Under the pieces are notes generated by a model that ran no database searches, was not told the origin of the DNA, and was given only the letters and a program-made list of their open reading frames with translations. This document shows, one piece after another, positions 5,896 through 11,981 of a stretch of DNA of 11,981 nucleotides. How positions within the stretch are numbered: position 1 is the stretch's first letter; every line of letters begins with the position of its first letter. Source of the DNA: an uncultured Acetatifactor sp. (lineage in GTDB: Bacteria; Bacillota; Clostridia; Lachnospirales; Lachnospiraceae). Location: NCBI GenBank assembly GCA_910584375.1, contig CAJUAH010000055.1, positions 1 to 11,981 on the forward strand, in the 5' to 3' direction. A program made the translations under genes and the position numbers.

Positions 5896-6184
5896 AGCGG
5901 ATTATGAGTGGGAAAAACAACATCATAATCGGTATATGGTATAAGACAGGCGGCGAAACCGCCAGAACAGCAGTGCCGCCGCCCGTTTTAGATATGAGAG
6001 AAACCAGCGAGTTGTTTCGACGGTTTCTTCTCCATCTTGGGGACATATTTTTCCCGCTGAAGTATTGATAAATAAAGGGGTTTGAAAATTCTACTAAGCA
6101 GTTTGACTATTAGGGTCGGATCGGACGCCGATCTTATAGAAGGCCGGAATTTGTCCACGGATTTGCCGGAGAGGGGGAAATATG
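5896..6184 (-). other. Structured intergenic stretch between tape measure and structural gene
   Basis: About 290 bases without a gene I can support. It holds several inverted repeats: GGCGG/CCGCC around CGAAA at 5949-5963, GAAACC/GGTTTC near 6000-6028, and GATCGG/CCGATC around ACG at 6119-6133. None has a good T-tail. Two frames on the minus strand are open for 50-70 codons (one gives VPKMEKKPSKQLAGFSHI before a stop near 5990, another gives TTRWFLSYLKRAAALLFWRF), but neither has a start with a ribosome binding site. It could be a degraded gene, an untranslated leader of the structural gene, or a small RNA locus. Confidence 0.4.
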
Positions 6185-9100
6185 TTAAAACATCCCGTAC
6201 TTTCTGGTTTTCTCGGCAAGCTTTATGGTATCTGTCATAACCTCCTTCGCAACTGCTCTAACTTGTTTGGTAAAATGATTTGTATCGTTTACATCCCCGG
6301 TGAAAGTAAGCATGCTGTCATAGTGTATATTAACAGGACTATGGCTGCTTATATTGTTGGGTAGTACGGGTGGCATGGCCGAACCCTTTAAAATATCATG
6401 CGGTACAATCCCCTGCCCGATATTCCATAATCGTTCAACAGCGGCGTTACTGAATACTTTATCTCCGGGTTGAAGTCGGGTCAGGATACTTCCATCTTTT
6501 GTACGGTATATGATTTCCTGTCCGGATTCGTTGGTAAGCGCCAGTTGATTACTTGTGATATTTCGTGTGCCGGAGGCATATTTTTTCAGTATGCCTGTAT
6601 TGCCTGCGGCAACTGCGGCGGCCATTCCCGGCAGTGATTTTGTTGTTTCGCCGGGTATGGTCGGTGGGGTTATGGGTTGGAGTGTTGCTTCTAATGCCTC
6701 TTTGGCCTTTTGCGCGGCATTGGTCACCGCGTTAAGTGAATTGACTATGTTGCTTACATTGTATTCGCCTTGGAGTGTGTTTACTAAGCTGTTCTGCAGA
6801 GCATTGGTCATGTTCAGCAGATTGGTTTCCGCAAAGTAGGAGGCATTTAGCTGACCTACCAGATTGTCGGCAGTGGCGCCAAACATGTTGGCCAGAGAGA
6901 GCGCGGTGATATCGGCGTCGGTCTGCAGCTGGTATATCTGGGTTTCTACCGCCATGATGTTGCCAATAAATGCGCTGGTCTGTTGGCTTAATACTTCTCC
7001 GTAGGACGCAATGGCGTTTTCACCGGATGCCCAGGAGTTTGTCAGGGCAGTGGAGACTTTGATTCCATGCTGGTTCGCGATCTCGGTGATCTGGCCGGCG
7101 ATGATCTGGGTGTTCTGCTTTACGGATTCCATGGAAACCGCGATGATAGTTTCTTTGTCCTTTAAGGATTCTTCTAAGGACTCGATCTCCTGGTTCCGGG
7201 CAGTTTCATAGTTCTCGTATTGCTGGTTTAAGGATTCTTTTTGGGTCTCAACGGAGTGTTGGTACTGTGTTTCCTCCAGGTCGGCCCTCGTTTGTGCCAG
7301 TTGTTCTTCCAACTGTTTGCGCTTGGCCACGGCAGCGGCGGTGGTGTCATTTTGCATGGCGGCCAGTTGTTTTTCCATTTTGGCAATGCTGCCGCTTTTT
7401 TCAGCGATGGAATTCTGGTATTCGCGCAGTTCTTTTTCTGTGTCCAAAGCCTCGGTCTGTGAATCGATCAGTTCTTTGTATGCGTCGATTTCTTTCTGAA
7501 TACCGTCTGATACAACGCCGACTCTGGTTTCGTTTAGGTCTAGGATGGAGTCTTTGGCGCTTTCGGCGGCGTTTACGGCTTTCCACTGGGCGGAGCTTAG
7601 GTCGGCCAGTTTATCGGCGTATTCTGTAGCGGAATATTTTCCCTTGAGGTAATCGGCGTTTAGGCGGTCGATCTCGTTGGCGTATTGGGATGCCTGGTAG
7701 GTGGCCAGTTCGTATTGCTGGGCATATAGGCCGAGTTGTGTCAGGCCTTCGGCTGTCCATTGGTTGTCGGGGGTGGCCACTTCGGTGTCTTTCATTGTGC
7801 CTAACAGGTTGCTGATCTCGTCCGACAGATTCCCGAAGGTGTCCTGCACGCGGTCAAATGTTTCCCAGTGCAGGTTTTGGATGGCGTTGTCGAAGGTCTC
7901 GATGGATTTTTTGCAGTCGAGGATATTGCCGTCTACGTCGGAGAGGGCTTTGACCATTTCCAGCCATTCTTCTGTGCCTTTTTGGATCCTTCCTGATGCG
8001 AGGGCGGTGTTAAGTTGGTTTACGAGCTGGACTTTTTCGGTTTCCAGTAGGGAGAGTTGTTTCTGGGTCTGGCTGATCTGCTGTTCATAGAAGGCTTTGC
8101 CGACTGACTGTCCGGCCTCTTCAAAGAGGGCGATCTGTTTGTCGATAAGGCTTTTCGTGTTGTCGCGCAGGTCGAATTGATCGGTGAAATCCTGGACGAT
8201 ATGGTTGAATTTGTCCAGTTCGAGTTGGCGCAGTTGTGTCTGGAGGTTGGCAAGCTCCTCTGTACAGTCGGCTACTTTGTCGGCCCATCCTTTGTAGTCG
8301 TTCATGGCCTGGGTGACGGCTTTGCTGTCTTCGCCTATATAATCGCTCAAGCTTACGGAGCCGTTGATGATCTTGCTTTGGGTCTCCAAGTCCAGCATAG
8401 AGAGGGATTCCAGGGCTTTTTGTTGGTACATTTTGGCGGCGTCGGAGTAGTTGCGGACGCGCTCTTCCAGGAGGTTGGAGTTCTGATCCAGGAGTTGGTT
8501 TTTGGCAAAGGAGCCGGTGAGGTTTTCGAGGTTAGCTTTGAGGAGGCTGACCGCGTTGTCCAGGACTTTTACGCGGCGTTCAAAGAAGTCGAATTGTTCT
8601 TTGAAGTCGTTGGTGGAAGAGGAACTGGGAGAGGTTTTGCCGGATTGTCCTGTTTTCGGCTTTGTATTTATTCCAGTATTGGAAAACAGTTTGTCTATTT
8701 TGGCAATGTCGGTTTCTGCTTTTTTCATGGCGGCATCCATATTTGCCTGTGATAAGGTTCCTGCGGCGACGGCAGCCTCCATAGATGCTCTGGCATCTCC
8801 TAATTTTGCCTTTGCCAATCCTTCATAAGATTCTGCCAGGGCATAGTTTGTCGATTTCAGATAATCATTAGCTGCTGCGTCATTTTCAATCTTGGATACG
8901 TTGTCGATGACATTGCTGATCGCCTGGATGCGCATATCATTGAGGCGCGCCTGGGTGAGCTGTTCCAGAGATTCTTTATCCAGTTTCAATGCACCGTCTT
9001 CGTTTACCAGATAATCAAGCCAGTTATCCCCAAGAGCGATTACGGATTGGAGGGTGTCGATGGAGAATACGCCTTCCTCGTTGTATTCGTCTATGGCATC

Positions 9101-10807
9101 GGAGAGCGTCTCGTATGCGTTCTGGACTGTGGCGATGGACTCTGAGATCTTGCCGAGGTTGGTGAGGGTGTCATCTGTGGATTCCAGGGAGAAAATGTCG
9201 GAGAATGTAATAGGTTCCTTGCCCTCGGATTCTGCTGCAGCCAGTGCATCTTTAAACTGTTTGACCGCGTCAGCGGCATTTTCAGCACTAAGTGTAGATG
9301 TCAGCCAAAGCTTGGCTTGTTCTTGTGTAAAACTCTCAAAGTCAATTTCATTCATCAAATAGGAATACTGTTCACGATCTGTTATCCCGTGATTATCTGT
9401 AATGGAACGAATAGAATTAGTGAGTTGCTTGGGGAGATCATCAATGGTATCAAGACCAAAAGCAACTTTGAGTATATGTCCTCCTTCATTATCATCTAAT
9501 TCTAACGTTTTACTAATGGTTTGTACAAAATCGTCAATCTGCTTTGTATATTCACCTATAGGCAAATCTTTTAGTTCTGGATCAAACAGGCCATTCCATG
9601 CATCACGAAAGCCATCTTTATTATTTGATAAAGATTGAACTATCTTATTTACAAATGTACTTAGTTCATTATCAGTCTTGATATTTAAAGCATCCCAGAT
9701 GTTGCTGTCGATAGACGAAAGAAAAGTAGTGATATCATTTCTGATATCTTCATTCTCTATTGCCCAGAACTCATCTTTGCTATATGTTTCCTGAAATAGC
9801 GCCGTGCGCACTTGATTCATATCAGATTTGATTTTTGCATTATAGCTCTGAATATAGGATATGATTTTTTGCATTATTGCGTTATATTCGGATTCGGTCA
9901 TTGACTCTAATTCATCACGTGATTTTCCGGTCAGTCCCAATGTGTCGAAGATGACATATTTTAATGCGTTTTCATGTACGCTGAGGTCTGGCCTAAGTCC
10001 ATCTTGGGATTTCATTCGTAACATATCCAAATCCATAAGAATTTCATCAATGGATGTTGATTCTTTTAAGTGTTCTAATTCACTGATTATTTCTTTGGCT
10101 GTGAAATCATCAAGATCGACAAACCCAAAAGAATTTTTCAAGCCGTACCAGAATTGCTCAAAACCTGTCAATGATTCGTTACTGTCATAAGCATCAAGTA
10201 TGTCCTGAATACTATTTCCTCCACTATCGCCTTTTGTAACATAGTCATTGGCCTGGTTCCTAATATAATCTTCATACTCTTTATTCAGATCTGCGAGTTC
10301 GCCTTTTGCAAACGCGATTTTCTCACCCTGCGCATTAAAGTACATGGTAAGGTCTGGCATAATTTCTGATATCTGGCCGATTATACTCTTGTATCTGTCG
10401 TAGTCTTCCGTGGATAATCCTATATTTTCTCCAAGCTGATTTACACCTTTAGATAATGTTTGGTATTCACCGTTTAAATCAGATAATGTAGAGATATTGC
10501 CAGACATTGAATTTATACAATTGTTCATTTCTGATGCTAATTCTTTTGCGTTCTCTGCTGCGTGTTTGGATGCATTGGCAAGGTCGTCTAATTTAGTAAC
10601 AATAAATTCAATCCCCTTGCTGATAGCCCATCCAATAAACATATTCCCAACAGTTGCAAGTGCCTGTAGTGTTACTTTACCTGCTTTGGCGGAGAATGAC
10701 ATCGTATCTATTGATGCTTTGAAACCTTCGGTAGTCATTTCTCCATTTTTACAGGTCTTAGCATAGTCAATAATTCTCTGGTCGACATTCTCCATTTGTT
10801 CAGCCAA
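6185..10807 (-). CDS. Phage tail tape measure protein, lacking its N-terminus
   Basis: 1540 residues from a TTG at 10807. The frame stays open without ATG, GTG or TTG for 92 more codons, up to a TAA at 11086-11084, and still reads like tape measure (e.g. FGNTIDQIKKKWSAF), so the true 5' end is missing rather than located at 10807. It is long, helical and rich in Gln, Asn, Glu, Lys and Ala. A hydrophobic segment lies at about residues 44-70 (TLQALATVGNMFIGWAISKG). Long coiled-coil stretches fill the middle and about 1090-1230. The C-terminal region has GMAAAVAAGNTGILKKYASG and LTRLQPGDKVFSNAAVERLW, a typical tape measure end. Such proteins fill the tail tube, set its length and are ejected with the DNA. 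The part before about residue 500 is clearly more AT-rich than the rest, suggesting a mosaic. As it stands it is probably not made from a normal start. Confidence 0.85.
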   Translation of the reverse strand: MAEQMENVDQRIIDYAKTCKNGEMTTEGFKASIDTMSFSAKAGKVTLQALATVGNMFIGWAISKGIEFIVTKLDDLANASKHAAENAKELASEMNNCINSMSGNISTLSDLNGEYQTLSKGVNQLGENIGLSTEDYDRYKSIIGQISEIMPDLTMYFNAQGEKIAFAKGELADLNKEYEDYIRNQANDYVTKGDSGGNSIQDILDAYDSNESLTGFEQFWYGLKNSFGFVDLDDFTAKEIISELEHLKESTSIDEILMDLDMLRMKSQDGLRPDLSVHENALKYVIFDTLGLTGKSRDELESMTESEYNAIMQKIISYIQSYNAKIKSDMNQVRTALFQETYSKDEFWAIENEDIRNDITTFLSSIDSNIWDALNIKTDNELSTFVNKIVQSLSNNKDGFRDAWNGLFDPELKDLPIGEYTKQIDDFVQTISKTLELDDNEGGHILKVAFGLDTIDDLPKQLTNSIRSITDNHGITDREQYSYLMNEIDFESFTQEQAKLWLTSTLSAENAADAVKQFKDALAAAESEGKEPITFSDIFSLESTDDTLTNLGKISESIATVQNAYETLSDAIDEYNEEGVFSIDTLQSVIALGDNWLDYLVNEDGALKLDKESLEQLTQARLNDMRIQAISNVIDNVSKIENDAAANDYLKSTNYALAESYEGLAKAKLGDARASMEAAVAAGTLSQANMDAAMKKAETDIAKIDKLFSNTGINTKPKTGQSGKTSPSSSSTNDFKEQFDFFERRVKVLDNAVSLLKANLENLTGSFAKNQLLDQNSNLLEERVRNYSDAAKMYQQKALESLSMLDLETQSKIINGSVSLSDYIGEDSKAVTQAMNDYKGWADKVADCTEELANLQTQLRQLELDKFNHIVQDFTDQFDLRDNTKSLIDKQIALFEEAGQSVGKAFYEQQISQTQKQLSLLETEKVQLVNQLNTALASGRIQKGTEEWLEMVKALSDVDGNILDCKKSIETFDNAIQNLHWETFDRVQDTFGNLSDEISNLLGTMKDTEVATPDNQWTAEGLTQLGLYAQQYELATYQASQYANEIDRLNADYLKGKYSATEYADKLADLSSAQWKAVNAAESAKDSILDLNETRVGVVSDGIQKEIDAYKELIDSQTEALDTEKELREYQNSIAEKSGSIAKMEKQLAAMQNDTTAAAVAKRKQLEEQLAQTRADLEETQYQHSVETQKESLNQQYENYETARNQEIESLEESLKDKETIIAVSMESVKQNTQIIAGQITEIANQHGIKVSTALTNSWASGENAIASYGEVLSQQTSAFIGNIMAVETQIYQLQTDADITALSLANMFGATADNLVGQLNASYFAETNLLNMTNALQNSLVNTLQGEYNVSNIVNSLNAVTNAAQKAKEALEATLQPITPPTIPGETTKSLPGMAAAVAAGNTGILKKYASGTRNITSNQLALTNESGQEIIYRTKDGSILTRLQPGDKVFSNAAVERLWNIGQGIVPHDILKGSAMPPVLPNNISSHSPVNIHYDSMLTFTGDVNDTNHFTKQVRAVAKEVMTDTIKLAEKTRKYGMF

Positions 10808-11078
10808 TGCTTCTGCGCTGAGGGAGGAACTGTTGAACTTTTCTTTAAATTCGTCAAATTGTTTTAATGTTTCTGGTGTTAGGATATTGTTTGGCTCTTT
10901 TCTGCTGAATAAGGACGCTAAAGCACCGTTTTCACCAAATAGACCATTTTTACCTACATTTGCTACAAATGCACTCCATTTTTTCTTTATTTGATCTATT
11001 GTATTTCCGAATATAGCAAGTTCTTTGTTTTTTGTTGTGAATATCGTACTATTAAAATGTATGTTATGGAGAACGCAA

Positions 11079-11113
11079 TTTTTTTATACCATATGGAGTG
11101 GTATTTTTGTTTT
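11079..11113 (+). terminator. Weak terminator-like hairpin at the tape measure edge
   Basis: ATACCA/TGGTAT around a 7-base loop, followed on the plus strand by TTTTGTTTT and preceded by seven T. The stem has only two G:C pairs. It would stop plus-strand transcripts from the left, yet there is no plus-strand gene there; on the minus strand the tail is A-rich. The tape measure frame's upstream stop lies just at its edge, so it marks the join between phage and zinc-ribbon DNA. Confidence 0.4.
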
Positions 11114-11118
11114 ATTTG

Positions 11119-11127
11119 TGCTATAAT
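11119..11127 (+). promoter_or_regulatory. Extended -10 promoter of the zinc-ribbon gene
   Basis: TGCTATAAT is a perfect extended -10 (TGnTATAAT), placed 25 bases before the ATG. No good -35 is seen at 17 bases upstream (TGGTAT), which is usual for extended -10 promoters. A GAGG ribosome binding site follows at 11141-11144, 8 bases before the ATG. Confidence 0.6.
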
Positions 11128-11152
11128 TTAGAAAAACTCTGAGGTAATAAAA

Positions 11153-11725
11153 ATGGATGAAGTGAGATATTGTGAAAAATGTGGTTATGTTGGTCATGTT
11201 CTATTTAACAAAAAGTGTAAGAATTGCAAAATTAAAATGAAAATCTTACCAGAAGAGATAAAACAAAAATATAATATTTTTAACGAGAGTTGGTCAAAAA
11301 TAGGATTCCAAATAAATGGCTTTGCCAATAATACAATTATTGGTACAATAAATGAAGAACTTGCATTGAGGGAAGAATTGATTTCTCGTACTAATAATTT
11401 TGTGATGAATGAACTTGCCAAGAGTCCAATGTTTTCTTTAGAATCATATAATAATCAAGTTGAAAAAGAGCGTGAGTTAGGTAAAGAACTTGCAGAGTTT
11501 CATTATGAACAAAGTTGTGAACAGCAAGCCAAAAACCTTGCACGAATGCAAAAAGAGAAGGACAAACAGAACTGTATTCCTAAATGCCCTATATGTGGTT
11601 CTGCCAATATAAATAAGATTACTATTGGCAGTAGGGCAGTAAAGACTGCTGTTTTTGGAGTTGCTGGTGCGGTTGATGATGCTGGCAAAACATATAAATG
11701 TGAGAATTGTGGGAGTAAATTTTAA
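11153..11725 (+). CDS. Protein with two zinc ribbons and a helical middle, 190 aa
   Basis: The ATG follows GAGG at 8 bases and an extended -10 promoter, so this is a well-formed independent gene. Near the N-terminus C7-x2-C10 (YCEKCGY) and C22-x2-C25 make one four-Cys zinc site. At the C-terminus C145-x2-C148 (KCPICGS) and C183-x2-C186 (KCENCGSKF) make a second, with a Gly/Ala-rich hairpin (VKTAVFGVAGAVDDAGK) between its halves. The middle (about 60-140) is charged and helical, with Glu, Gln, Lys and Asn. Zinc-ribbon ends of the KCPxCGS...YKCxNCG kind are common in small Clostridia proteins, often in prophages and other mobile DNA; function is not known. It is the only plus-strand gene, it is AT-rich (near 35% GC by eye), and it stands against the tape measure break, so it looks like inserted or flanking DNA. 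Confidence 0.8.
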   Translation: MDEVRYCEKCGYVGHVLFNKKCKNCKIKMKILPEEIKQKYNIFNESWSKIGFQINGFANNTIIGTINEELALREELISRTNNFVMNELAKSPMFSLESYNNQVEKERELGKELAEFHYEQSCEQQAKNLARMQKEKDKQNCIPKCPICGSANINKITIGSRAVKTAVFGVAGAVDDAGKTYKCENCGSKF

Positions 11726-11981
11726 AGAATTTTTATCATATCCTTTCAACAATCAAGGAGTTATGATTTGACATGTATTAGCCGACCCCTCCGGTTTTAC
11801 AGGAAATGTAAGAAACTATCAAGCATTTTCTCCTTGTATAGTTTATACTCTGCCCAAAGTGTTTGGAGTGTTATATTAAAACCTCATGTGCCCATAGACT
11901 TGAAGACAATGTCACTGTTTTGATAGTCTCCGTTTCTTCCACCTACGGCTAGGAGAAATCCTTACTGATTTTAAGGTATCA
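11726..11981. other. Right-end noncoding stretch
   Basis: 256 bases with no supported gene. Short structures are present: GTATA/TATAC around 3 bases near 11835-11847, and two dispersed complementary words (GAAACTATCA near 11812 and TGATAGTCTCCGTTTC near 11920). On the minus strand a 24-codon open stretch (VEETETIKTVTLSSSLWAHEVLI, 11942-11871) lies between stops. The layout, with a short coding-like tail, hairpins and the window edge, recalls the right end of an IS200/IS605-like element, but no transposase is visible and I would not name it on this evidence. Confidence 0.25.

Noticed and set aside
5990..6160. Small minus-strand protein ending KPSKQLAGFSHI
   Set aside because: Open for about 70 codons but with no ATG and no ribosome binding site near a usable GTG; kept only as a note on the intergenic stretch.
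1..11981. CRISPR array, tRNA genes, or a diversity-generating retroelement
   Set aside because: No regularly spaced repeats, no cloverleaf with a convincing T-arm and anticodon, and no reverse transcriptase or template/variable repeat pair were seen.

Overview
The window looks like part of a tailed phage (prophage, or a phage fragment in a gut metagenome) from a low-to-mid GC Firmicute, most likely a Lachnospiraceae-type Clostridium relative. The basis is the mix of protein families: an LL-H-type holin, a C39-like endolysin, a TP901-type tape measure protein and a Cys-rich KPCxxC small protein. Strong AAGGAGG-type ribosome binding sites fit this too. I cannot name a species. Almost everything is transcribed on the minus strand. 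Only the zinc-ribbon gene at the right end is on the plus strand.

Reading the minus strand from right to left: (1) a very long tape measure ORF (about 11083 to 6185) with no normal start codon, so it is truncated at its 5' end. (2) A structured intergenic stretch ending in a clear hairpin terminator. (3) A tail-tube-like or other virion structural protein (5834-5058), followed by a second strong hairpin. (4) A compact, translationally coupled operon: Cys-rich small protein, NifS/IscS-family cysteine desulfurase, small two-helix membrane protein, LL-H holin, C39-type endolysin with a peptidoglycan-binding tail, membrane-anchored coiled-coil protein, a DUF1617-like protein and a 70-aa protein. 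(5) A second, isolated tape measure fragment (756-40) broken at both ends.

The lysis part is orthodox: holin, endolysin and accessory membrane proteins follow one another with gaps of a few bases or overlaps. The unusual part is a catalytic-looking cysteine desulfurase together with a Cys-rich protein, placed between a virion structural gene and the holin. I know of no standard role for that pair in tail assembly or lysis.

There are several signs of decay or rearrangement. The Cys-rich gene has an in-frame stop followed by an open 18-codon tail. The small membrane gene has ATA where ATG is expected after a good ribosome binding site. The tape measure is in two pieces in the wrong order, and base composition shifts inside the tape measure near 9300. 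The 256 bases at the right end hold no gene I can support.
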